Assembly (NCBI RefSeq): GCF_900115655.1
Contig: NZ_FOXF01000014.1
Coordinates: 1 to 48,357 of the forward strand
Origin: Ruminobacter amylophilus
Lineage (GTDB): Bacteria; Pseudomonadota; Gammaproteobacteria; Enterobacterales; Succinivibrionaceae
Reading direction: 5' to 3'
DNA: 48,357 nt
The notes under the pieces are model-generated. The model saw nothing but the letters and a program-made list of their open reading frames with translations, was not told the origin of the DNA and made no database searches. This document shows, piece after piece, positions 1-7,762 of this stretch (position 1 is the stretch's first letter; the number at the start of each line of letters is the position of its first letter). The position numbers and the translations under genes were made by a program.

Positions 1-2
1 AT

Positions 3-281
3 TACTCAATCATAGGAAGTGAATTCTGCAATTTCCTGTCAACTGTTCTATCGTTTAAATTGATTAACAAATTTGATAAGGCTGAATTACTGAACACATT
101 TACCTATAAAAAAATCATGTCAATTTTAAAAAGAGCTAAACAAGCCAGAATTAACTCGGGTGACTGGCAACTTATTAATATGAATCCGTCTCAGGTTAAG
201 GTACTTCAAAAGTTGTCTCTTTTACCACAAGATGAAGTACCAACTAAAAGATCTCCTGGCAGACCAAAAAAGAATGTATAG
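3..281 (+). pseudogene. 3' end of an IS transposase (IS1634/IS4-like DDE type), cut by the window edge
   Basis: An open frame enters from the left edge and encodes about 92 residues ending at 281. No start codon lies near the edge, so this is the C-terminal part of a longer protein. The tail (a hydrophobic helix ending FCNFLSTVLSF, then FDKAELL, TYKKIMSILKRAK, WQLINM and a basic end SPGRPKKN) matches the usual C-terminus of IS1634/IS4-type DDE transposases as I remember the family. The catalytic DDE residues would lie outside the window. Whether the complete element is intact cannot be seen. The AT-rich codon use differs from the neighbouring chromosomal genes. Confidence 0.6.
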
Positions 282-495
282 TATTACGATTTGGGAAAGT
301 TCTACTTTAAAGTAAGTTAATACAATTAAAAACACTGACTACAAAATAAAAATGAAACTAATAGTGACATGTTCAATCTTTGTGGGTGGCTTCAGTGATT
401 CATTATATAAGTGTAGCGTCTGTATGCGATTTACTCACAATAATTATTAAACTTTACATTAATATCTTGATCATGCGTAATAAATTAGATATTTC

Positions 496-526
496 CGGTG
501 TCGAAAAACTGTTCCGACACCGTTTT
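496..526 (+). terminator. Hairpin with T-tail between the IS remnant and the NYN gene
   Basis: An 8-bp stem, CGGTGTCG (496-503) with CGACACCG (515-522), is followed by TTTT on the plus strand. It sits just past the 3' end of the minus-strand nuclease gene, so it may serve convergent transcripts. On the minus strand the T-run is lacking. Confidence 0.5.
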
Positions 527-527
527 A

Positions 528-1496
528 CTACAGTAATGGCTTTACGAGACGATAGATTTCCAATCCTTTATCCTGCCCGTATTTTGCAACAATATTTCTG
601 TACACCAGCAATTTAACATTCTTCTCTTTGCTGCTCTTACATACCATTGATGCCACAGAATTAAAAATCTCACCGGAATAATTCTTTTCCCGCAGAACTT
701 TCTGAACTTTTTCATTAAGAGTCAATTCACTGGAAGATTTTTTTACCTCCTCGCCTTCTTCCTGAACAACGGACTTAAGTTGCTTTTTAACTAGTGGTTT
801 TACCAGTTCATAGACTGCATGAAAATCTTCAGTTATGTTTTTAAGATTACAGTGAATCGAACTTAGCGCCATTTCTTCTTTGATATTATCCGAAATTATC
901 TTGTTGACGCTTTCTATCAGACTTTGAGGATAACCGGAATCAAGAAGAATCTTTTCGACCTCTTTGTCGATACCTGATGCAGGTTTTTCAGCTGAAATCT
1001 GAACGCTATTTGACTGAGAACCGGTAGAATCCTTTACTGCTTCTTTTTGAGGCTGGGTATTTGCAGTAACCGGCTTAGCGGCTGGCGGGTTGACAGGTTT
1101 GGTATTCTGGACTGTCGCGGTTTTTGTGGATGCACCGGTATTTACGGATGCAATTCTTTTAATCTTAACACCGCATTTTTCTTTCAAAAAACTGATGATA
1201 TTGTCGTAATCCTTATCCTTGCTGATTACAATATAATCGTACTTTTTTCCACTGACACCCACCACATATCCCACAAATGAAATAAGGTGCATATCCAGCG
1301 ACTGCGAACCTGCAGGAACTTTTATCAGTTCATAACTGCATGATGACTGATTGAGCTGGTTGACAGTGTCAAGTGAAATGGTTTCAGCATTGGTCGTATA
1401 GAATATATAAAACAGATCATCTTTAGTCAGACTTTTCAGATTAGTCATTCCTGCATTATGAACATTTTCAAAATCTATAAAAAAACAATTGGCCAT
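528..1496 (-). CDS. NYN/PIN-like domain putative ribonuclease with two tandem C-terminal modules
   Basis: The 322-residue protein opens with a NYN/PIN-like fold: FIDFENV at residues 6-12, SLDMHL at 66-71 and SKDKDYDNI at 92-100. These supply the acidic residues (D8, E10, D68, D94, D96) expected to bind the metal ions of a nuclease active site. Residues 115-175 form a Thr/Ala/Pro/Lys-rich linker. After it come two similar modules of about 60 residues (178-236 and 262-322), each starting with KIL or KVL and ending in LVKPL. NYN proteins are generally RNases, but the target here is unknown. The gene stands alone, converging on the IS remnant and divergent from malE. Similar proteins occur in gut Firmicutes (recollection), which suggests transfer. 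The nuclease call rests on motifs only. Confidence 0.7.
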   Translation of the reverse strand: MANCFFIDFENVHNAGMTNLKSLTKDDLFYIFYTTNAETISLDTVNQLNQSSCSYELIKVPAGSQSLDMHLISFVGYVVGVSGKKYDYIVISKDKDYDNIISFLKEKCGVKIKRIASVNTGASTKTATVQNTKPVNPPAAKPVTANTQPQKEAVKDSTGSQSNSVQISAEKPASGIDKEVEKILLDSGYPQSLIESVNKIISDNIKEEMALSSIHCNLKNITEDFHAVYELVKPLVKKQLKSVVQEEGEEVKKSSSELTLNEKVQKVLREKNYSGEIFNSVASMVCKSSKEKNVKLLVYRNIVAKYGQDKGLEIYRLVKPLL

Positions 1497-2048
1497 TACT
1501 ACAGATTCCTGCGCGGATTTACATCAGATCTTTCACAATAATAAAAATGGATTTTGCATCAGCTTTTCTGCTATACAGCAAAGCGGTATCCTAAACCATG
1601 CTCCATCTCACCTCTTTGACATGTTTTCCGATAGAGCCAAAAATATTTTACCGTCACACTCAAAAATATCATGCCACGCAGACCGTTCGATTTCACATGC
1701 ATTTACGGAACAGCCTGTTCTACGCAGACAGTACAGCAACAATCCGGACATCAAATATTTCAGTATGCATTTTACATTTTTTACTATAGAGTGTCTAATT
1801 TTTCTATTAAAACATTATATTAACAACATATATACATCTGTTAATCATATTAAATTGAATATACAGATAACACACATTTTGAGATGTTTTATCTGTTATC
1901 TTTTTATGAATATGATATTTTTTCCATATTATGATAATATTTTCATCAAAGTGTGATATATTCACTCCCGCTTGGCTGCAAACAATAAATCTTATAAAAA
2001 ACCATAGTGAAAATCTTGTTTAAGCACTGGATATTAAAGGTCGTAATA
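1497..2048. promoter_or_regulatory. AT-rich divergent intergenic region (NYN gene / malE), with a CRP-like half-site
   Basis: This 552-bp region should carry the promoters of both divergent genes. I see no convincing gene; the open frames in it have no family features or ribosome site. Around 1950-1966 an imperfect palindrome, TGTGA-N5-TCACT, resembles a CRP site but has a spacer one base short of canonical. No MalT box was found. A confident -35/-10 pair for malE could not be assigned. Confidence 0.3.
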
Positions 2049-3254
2049 ATGAAGAAATTTATCTTAAATCTGGCTGTAGGAATTTCAGTTCTCTGGCTGT
2101 CTCAGACTGTTCCGGCAGAAGAAACACAGAATATCGCCGACACAGGATCAGACGAAAACCGTCTGGTTATCTGGATTAACGGCGACAAGGCTTACAACGG
2201 CATCAGCAAGGTTGGCGAAACCTTCGAAAAGGATACCGGCATCAAGGTAGTTGTTGCCCATCCTGATGACGTAGGCGTTCGTTTTATTCAGTATGCCTCT
2301 ATGGGCAGCGGTCCAGACATTTACGTCTGGGCTCATGACCAGTACGGCGAACTTGTAAGCAAGGGACTTATCGAGGAAATAACTCCTTCAAAGGAAGAAT
2401 ACAGCAGATTCTATGACAAAGCCTGGGAAGGCATGCTGGTAAACGGCAAGTTCTACGGTTACCCAGTGTCTCTCGAATCCACTGCTTTAGTGTGCAATAA
2501 AAAACTGGCCCCGAAGGCTCCAAAGACCTTTGAAGAAATCATCGCTCTCGACGATAACCTGAAAAAGCAGGACAAGAGAGCCATCCTCTGGGATTACAGA
2601 ACTCCTTACTTCTCATATCCGCTCTTCTCCGCAAACGGCGGTTATGCCTTCAGGAAGGATACCAGCGGTGTCTACAATACCAAGGTTACCGGTGTTAACA
2701 ATCAGGGTACCCAGATCGGTTTAAGATATCTGGTTGAACTCATCATTTATGATCACATGATGAAGGGCGCAACCTACGACATCATGACAAAGAAGTTTAC
2801 CGAAGGCGAAGTAGCCTGCATCATCGACGGTGCATGGGGATGGGCAAACTACAAGAACATCGATTTCTCCGTAAATCCTATTCCGGCTCTCCTCGGCAAA
2901 CAGGGTAAGCCTCTTGTCGGCGTACTCGGCATGACCCTGAACGTGAATTCACAGAAGAAGGATCTTGCCAAGAAGTTCATTCTCGACTACCTGTTAACCG
3001 ACAAGGGATATAAGGAAATGAACAATGACCGCCCTATCGGTGTTGCTGCTCTCAAGTCTTTTGAAAAGAAGCAGGAAGCAGATCCCAAGATTGCGGTGCT
3101 GATGCGCATTGCGGCAAACGGTGACCTTATGCCTAACGTATATGAAATGTCACGTTACTGGGGAGCCCTGCATTTTGCCATCATCAATGCCACCACCGGC
3201 AGAGCTTCAGTTCAGGATGCCCTGAAGGATGCTGAAGCAAAGATTATCCGCTAA
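2049..3254 (+). CDS. malE: Maltose/maltodextrin-binding periplasmic protein
   Basis: The 401-residue precursor has a Sec signal peptide ([18 protein letters not shown]... with probable cleavage after VPA). The mature part follows enteric MalE closely: [37 protein letters not shown] and the C-terminal MSRYW..INATTGR block. The tryptophans corresponding to E. coli W62, W230 and W340 of the maltose site are all present. The protein should capture maltose and maltodextrins in the periplasm and deliver them to a MalFGK2-type ABC transporter. I chose the ATG at 2049 because AAAGG lies 8 bases upstream and the signal peptide starts there; an upstream start at 2007 would add 14 residues before it. 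No malF, malG or malK is in the window, so the binding protein is encoded away from its permease. A strong terminator follows. Confidence 0.93.
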   Translation: MKKFILNLAVGISVLWLSQTVPAEETQNIADTGSDENRLVIWINGDKAYNGISKVGETFEKDTGIKVVVAHPDDVGVRFIQYASMGSGPDIYVWAHDQYGELVSKGLIEEITPSKEEYSRFYDKAWEGMLVNGKFYGYPVSLESTALVCNKKLAPKAPKTFEEIIALDDNLKKQDKRAILWDYRTPYFSYPLFSANGGYAFRKDTSGVYNTKVTGVNNQGTQIGLRYLVELIIYDHMMKGATYDIMTKKFTEGEVACIIDGAWGWANYKNIDFSVNPIPALLGKQGKPLVGVLGMTLNVNSQKKDLAKKFILDYLLTDKGYKEMNNDRPIGVAALKSFEKKQEADPKIAVLMRIAANGDLMPNVYEMSRYWGALHFAIINATTGRASVQDALKDAEAKIIR

Positions 3255-3283
3255 CGTTTAACGTTTCCGCATAACTTAAATGA

Positions 3284-3325
3284 AAGGAAGGTCATGATTT
3301 GAAATCATGACCTTCCTTATTTATT
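3284..3325 (+). terminator. Intrinsic terminator of malE, possibly bidirectional
   Basis: A perfect 17-bp inverted repeat (3284-3300 with 3302-3318) with its centre at TTTGAAA is followed by an AT-rich tail. It lies between the converging malE and nrdG genes. Confidence 0.85.
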
Positions 3326-3384
3326 GTGTCAGAGACTGAAAACTCGAATGAAGGGAGCAGCAGATGTCTCCTTCCAAACGTCTT

Positions 3385-3888
3385 CTACTGGCCTTTACCG
3401 GTCTTCCAGTAGGCCTGAGCACGATTGAACTTGTGAATCACCTGATTGCTGCTTCCGCGGAAAGCCAGTGAAGGATCCTTGAGTTCAAGAACAAACTTGC
3501 CGTCGATCAGTACGTCGATGAGTTCCACCACCTCCATCTGTTCCGGAGTAAGTTCACTGTACACGTAACCGGTCCACAGCCAGATGTCCTTATCAGGAGA
3601 ACATTCGGCGCGTACGCGTTCACACAGAGCCTTTACGGCAGGAAGATTTGCCGGAAGCAGCGGATCACCGCCTGACAGACTGAGACCTCTTCTTTTAACT
3701 CTGGTGTCATTCAGATCCGCAATGATTGTATCGCTGAGATCCTGGGTAAACGGGAACCCTGCATTTACATTCCAAGTAGACTGGTTGTAGCAGCCCTTGC
3801 AGTGATGTTCGCAGCCGGCAACAAATAAAGTACATCTGGTTCCCCTGCCGTTCAAAACATCTATTGGTATATATTTACAGTAGTTCAT
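3385..3888 (-). CDS. nrdG: Anaerobic ribonucleoside-triphosphate reductase activating protein
   Basis: This is the radical-SAM activase that installs the glycyl radical on class III ribonucleotide reductase (NrdD), allowing dNTP synthesis without oxygen. The 167-residue protein carries the CX3CX2C cluster motif (CEHHCKGC), the GTRCTLFVAGC lead-in, LSGGDPL, DIWLWTGY and the closing RGSSNQVIHKF, all typical of NrdG. E. coli NrdG is 154 residues; this one has a slightly longer C-terminus. I place the start at 3888 (MNYCKYIPID), which matches the family N-terminus. The open frame continues 19 codons upstream, but those residues do not look like NrdG. It lies 270 bp downstream of uvrB on the same strand. 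The partner nrdD is not in this window. Confidence 0.93.
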   Translation of the reverse strand: MNYCKYIPIDVLNGRGTRCTLFVAGCEHHCKGCYNQSTWNVNAGFPFTQDLSDTIIADLNDTRVKRRGLSLSGGDPLLPANLPAVKALCERVRAECSPDKDIWLWTGYVYSELTPEQMEVVELIDVLIDGKFVLELKDPSLAFRGSSNQVIHKFNRAQAYWKTGKGQ

Positions 3889-4158
3889 TTGTCTTATGTT
3901 CCAATCTAAAGTACACAAATAATGATTAAAAATTCCGAAGTTCAAAGCTTCATGTATTTAAAAATATCGATAGTTTACTCTCGGTACTCTGCCTATTCAA
4001 GCTGTCATACTTTTTTACTGAAAATATTTTAAGGCCTCAGCAGTTCAGCCAAAAATCAGTTGAAAAAATCTAAACCTAGAACTAGCGTAGGTAATCTGAA
4101 CATTTCAGATGATGTTTCCGTGATTTTTCATTACCGGGTATTCGGACTGAAAACCATG

Positions 4159-6201
4159 TTATTCCAGCTCTCTTAAGCGTTTGTCGCATTCCTTTATTCT
4201 GTCGCGGAGCACCATGGCCTCCTCAAATTTCAGGGCTTTGGCAGCCTCGCGCATGCTGACCTGCATTTCATCCATAAGCTTAACCAGCGCGGCCGCATCG
4301 TTTATTGACGAAACGTCAAACTGCTCACTGGCGCCGTTAAGAAGCTGAGCCCCCGCCATGTTGTCCCTGGCCTCATCACCGAGCATCATGATGTCGACAA
4401 TCTTCTTGCTGATGGCCTTTGGTTCAATGCCGTGTTCTCTGTTGTAGTCCTCCTGCTTCTGACGTCGGCGCATGGTTTCACTGATGGCGGCCTTCATGGA
4501 ATCACTTACGTGATCGGCATAGAGGATGGCCTTGCCGTGCAGATTTCTGGCGGCACGCCCGATGGTCTGAATCAGAGAACGGGTTGAACGCAGGAAGCCC
4601 TCCTTGTCGGCATCAAGAATGGCCACCAGAGAAACTTCAGGCATGTCCAGACCTTCCCTCAAAAGATTGATACCCACCAGGGCGTCAAACTTGCCGAGAC
4701 GCAGGTCTCTGATGATTTCCACGCGTTCCACGGTATCAATGTCCGAATGCAGATATCTCACTCTTATTCCGTGTTCATCCAGATAGTCCGTAAGATCCTC
4801 GGCCATTTTCTTGGTAAGAGTGGTTACCAGCACACGCTCGTTTTTCTGAGCCCTTGTTCTGATTTCACTCATGACGTCTTCAACCTGGAAGGCTACAGGT
4901 CTCACCTCAAGACACGGATCCAGAAGCCCCGTAGGTCTTACAATCTGTTCCACGACCTCCCCGCCGCTTTCCTCGATTTCATAGCTGTTCGGAGTTGCGG
5001 ACACGTAGATGGTCTGAGGCTGCATTTTATGAAACTCATTGAATTTGAGCGGTCTGTTGTCAAGAGCCGAAGGCAGACGGAAGCCGAAGTTCACCAGAGT
5101 TTCCTTTCGTGAACGGTCCCCCTTGTACATGGCTCCTATCTGAGGCACGGTTACATGCGACTCATCGATAATGAGCAGTCCGTCCTTCGGCAGGTAATCG
5201 AAAAGACACGGAGGAGCTTCACCCGGTGCCCTGCCGGACAGATATCTTGAATAGTTTTCAATACCGGAACAGTAGCCGAGTTCATTCATCATTTCGATAT
5301 CGCAGGTTGTTCTTTCGGTAAGACGCTGATCTTCCACCAGCTTTCTTTCGGCAAGAAGCTCCTGCTTTCTTATCTGCAGATCATCCTTTATCTGACTGAT
5401 GGCATTCTGCAGAACTGATTTCGGGGTAACGTAATGGGTTTTCGGATATATGGTGATTCTCTGAACCTTTCTTATCTGTCTTCCGGTAAGAGGCTCGAAA
5501 ATGCTCAGCGCTTCGATTTCATCGTCAAAAAGCTCTATACGCACCGCAAAATCATCGGATTCCGCAGGGAACACGTCGATAACATCCCCTCTCACTCTGA
5601 AGGTTGCGCGCGAAAAGTCTATTTCATTTCGGGAATACTGCAGTTCGGCAAGTCTTCTCACTATCTTTGTCTGAGAGATTTCCTCACCGACGGAAAGGTG
5701 AAGCATCATCTTGAGATAACTGTCAGGAGAACCCAGACCGTAGATGGCGCTCACGGAGGCCACGATAATCACGTCCCTTCTTTCAAGCAGAGCCTTGGTG
5801 GCGCTGAGGCGCATCTGTTCTATGTGATCGTTTACCTTGGCATCCTTCTCTATATATGTATCGGAACTCGGAATATACGCTTCCGGCTGATAATAGTCGT
5901 AATACGATACGAAGTACTCCACGGCATTGTTGGGAAAGAACTCCCTCATTTCCCCGTAGAGCTGGGCTGCCAGTGTCTTGTTATGGGCCATAATCATGGT
6001 CGGACGGTTCAGCCTTGCTATCACGTTGGCCATGGTGAAGGTTTTACCGGAACCGGTAACACCTAAAAGAGTCTGAGCCTTTTTTCCCTCTTCCACTCCG
6101 GCAACCAGCTTTTCAATTGCCTCAGGCTGATCCCCTGAAGGCTGGTATTCGGATTTAAGTTCAAACACTTTTGATTTTTCAGATTCATCATATAAGGACA
6201 T
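4159..6201 (-). CDS. uvrB: UvrABC nucleotide excision repair system, subunit UvrB
   Basis: UvrB is the damage-verifying helicase-like subunit of nucleotide excision repair. It is loaded by UvrA and recruits UvrC. The 680-residue protein (E. coli 673) shows Walker A GVTGSGKT at about residues 47-54, the damage-probing beta-hairpin [12 protein letters not shown], the IDESHV helicase motif [19 protein letters not shown] (motif VI) and a C-terminal UVR coiled coil (residues about 640-675) that contacts UvrC. All key motifs look intact. No clear LexA box (CTGT-N8-ACAG) was found in the upstream region, so SOS control is not evident. No uvrA or uvrC is in the window. Confidence 0.97.
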   Translation of the reverse strand: MSLYDESEKSKVFELKSEYQPSGDQPEAIEKLVAGVEEGKKAQTLLGVTGSGKTFTMANVIARLNRPTMIMAHNKTLAAQLYGEMREFFPNNAVEYFVSYYDYYQPEAYIPSSDTYIEKDAKVNDHIEQMRLSATKALLERRDVIIVASVSAIYGLGSPDSYLKMMLHLSVGEEISQTKIVRRLAELQYSRNEIDFSRATFRVRGDVIDVFPAESDDFAVRIELFDDEIEALSIFEPLTGRQIRKVQRITIYPKTHYVTPKSVLQNAISQIKDDLQIRKQELLAERKLVEDQRLTERTTCDIEMMNELGYCSGIENYSRYLSGRAPGEAPPCLFDYLPKDGLLIIDESHVTVPQIGAMYKGDRSRKETLVNFGFRLPSALDNRPLKFNEFHKMQPQTIYVSATPNSYEIEESGGEVVEQIVRPTGLLDPCLEVRPVAFQVEDVMSEIRTRAQKNERVLVTTLTKKMAEDLTDYLDEHGIRVRYLHSDIDTVERVEIIRDLRLGKFDALVGINLLREGLDMPEVSLVAILDADKEGFLRSTRSLIQTIGRAARNLHGKAILYADHVSDSMKAAISETMRRRQKQEDYNREHGIEPKAISKKIVDIMMLGDEARDNMAGAQLLNGASEQFDVSSINDAAALVKLMDEMQVSMREAAKALKFEEAMVLRDRIKECDKRLRELE

Positions 6202-6484
6202 ATACAGAATTCCAGTACGGCTTTAATCACTGAAAACATTCTAACACCTTGACGGTGTTTATTCATCTTAATAACGCTTAAGTCTCTTCTCCCATAAAAA
6301 ATAACCATCCGAAAGATTTTTCTGAAAAAGCAGGAAAGCCCGAAGACACAGCAATCCTTCTGCACTGAAAAACACGTCTTTCACGTGGAAAACTTTCTTT
6401 CCGTACGTATTTTAAGCAAAACATCCGTTTTTGCTTAAAATACACGCAAACAAACATATTTTTGAACTTTTTTAAAAAATATTG
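6202..6484. other. Intergenic region between uvrB and the tRNA promoter, with a 15-bp perfect inverted repeat
   Basis: No supported gene lies here; two minus-strand frames lack family features. The notable element is a perfect 15-bp inverted repeat at 6407-6421 / 6429-6443 with a 7-base loop. The uvrB promoter must also lie in this stretch, but no clean hexamer pair was found. Confidence 0.5.
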
Positions 6485-6513
6485 TTGACATAACCTGGCA
6501 AAACCCATATCAT
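6485..6513 (+). promoter_or_regulatory. Sigma-70 promoter of the tRNA-Asn operon
   Basis: TTGACA (6485-6490), a 17-base spacer and TATCAT (6508-6513) form a near-consensus promoter. The transcription start would fall near 6520. The GC-containing discriminator GCACAGCG is the kind associated with growth-rate and stringent control of stable RNA genes. Confidence 0.8.
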
Positions 6514-6571
6514 GCACAGCGTTGGCAGTGCTTAACGGACTAACGAAAAGCAAAGCTGACAAAAATAAAGT

Positions 6572-6647
6572 TCCTCCTTAGTTCAGTCGGTAGAACGGCG
6601 GACTGTTAATCCGTATGTCGCTGGTTCAAGTCCAGCAGGAGGAGCCA
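6572..6647 (+). tRNA. tRNA-Asn (anticodon GTT), copy 1
   Basis: The 76-nt cloverleaf has acceptor stem TCCTCCT/AGGAGGA, anticodon loop CTGTTAA with GTT at 6605-6607, a T-arm with loop TTCAAGT, discriminator G and an encoded CCA. It closely matches enteric tRNA-Asn. Confidence 0.97.
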
Positions 6648-6678
6648 GACAATTTACTTACATCTTTTTTAATGAAGT

Positions 6679-6754
6679 TCCTCCTTAGTTCAGTCGGTAG
6701 AACGGCGGACTGTTAATCCGTATGTCGCTGGTTCAAGTCCAGCAGGAGGAGCCA
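6679..6754 (+). tRNA. tRNA-Asn (anticodon GTT), copy 2
   Basis: Identical over all 76 bases to the copy 107 bp upstream, including the encoded CCA and four leader bases (AAGT). The 31-bp spacer and the single upstream promoter indicate one co-transcript arising from tandem duplication. Confidence 0.97.
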
Positions 6755-7762
6755 TTAAATCTCTAACATCTCTCAATCAATCCTTACTTTAATACAGACC
6801 AAGACAGAGATTTATTTTTTTATTCTTTTCCGTCTTTTAATTCATTTATTCCTTTGAATCTTAAGTTTTCCTAAGTCACTGCTTCATTATTTTTATTTTT
6901 ATTTTTATTTTTATTTTTTTACTTATTTCACTCACTCCTGGATACATCATTTCGGTTTTCAGTCTTCAGTCTGTAAACCGGCATAAGCATCTTCCTTTTC
7001 CTTAATATACATATATATAGGATGAATGATAGAACCTTCCCTCTCTCCATTTAACCGAAAACTTCAGCATCTCCCGTGTATGGTTCTCATGTTTCTGTAA
7101 GGCACGGAACACGATCAATCCCAAAGCATCTGACGCTCCTTCCGAACACCAGGAAATGTTACCCGACATCAGAGTATGGTTTCAGACAGTAAAAAATCCC
7201 GGCATCTGAATTCATTCACGGTCAGAGCAGCATGAATTTCTCCCCTCAGAAAGCCGTCAAAGCCTTAATCCGTCGCGATTTCACACAAAACCGTCTTGTA
7301 AAAAAGCAGAAAAACATATAACAATCCGCATTCCGATCACAAAAACGACGTAAAAAATGCCTGAACTCTTTAACAATTTTTATACATCTTCAAAAATTAC
7401 ACTTATACAACATTTTTAATATGTTTGTATTATTAAAACTTATGAAATACGCTTAATGGACTAAATATCAATATATTTCTTATAGCCCATCATAAAAATC
7501 CGTTAAAAAAACTTGTTAAAAAATAAACAATTTTGTTTTGTATGTCACTATTTATATGTTATAATTTTGTTAAATATCATGCATCACCCCGTGCGATATT
7601 CCGAATTCGTTATTTTTGGCATTAGAAAAATAAAGCCCTGCATGTGTGACAGTAATAATCGACTATAAAAATAATAAAATAATGATTAACGAATACCGGA
7701 TCCGCGTGGTTCTGTCTGAAAATTAGTTAAATCATCACAGTGGAAATCAAGGAGCAGACTTC
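6755..7762. other. About 1 kb without genes between the tRNA operon and the first GGDEF-EAL gene
   Basis: I found no supported coding sequence in this AT-rich stretch. It holds a possible weak terminator for the tRNA operon (AAATCTCT at 6757-6764 pairing with AGAGATTT at 6806-6813, then a T-run), an ATTTTT tandem tract, and a possible -10 hexamer TATAAT at 7560-7565 for the downstream gene (its -35 is poor). The gene's ribosome site AAGGAG lies at 7749-7754. A small RNA or a decayed insertion next to the tRNA genes is possible but not shown. Confidence 0.4.
6889..6920. repeat. Tandem ATTTTT hexanucleotide tract (about 5 units)
   Basis: Four perfect ATTTTT units starting at 6889, 6895, 6901 and 6907 run into a fifth, A followed by seven T. 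This is a simple-sequence tract that could vary in length by slippage. It lies more than 800 bp from the next start codon, so an effect on expression is not obvious. Confidence 0.85.

Noticed and set aside
380..616. 78-codon plus-strand frame left of the NYN gene
   Set aside because: It runs through the terminator hairpin and into the end of the nuclease gene; no features support it.
1489..1956. 155-codon plus-strand frame between the NYN gene and malE
   Set aside because: Low-complexity AT-rich sequence with no ribosome site or domain; it overlaps the NYN start and the divergent promoter region.
6278..6562. 94-codon minus-strand frame upstream of uvrB
   Set aside because: It crosses the 15-bp inverted repeat and the tRNA promoter and lacks protein features.
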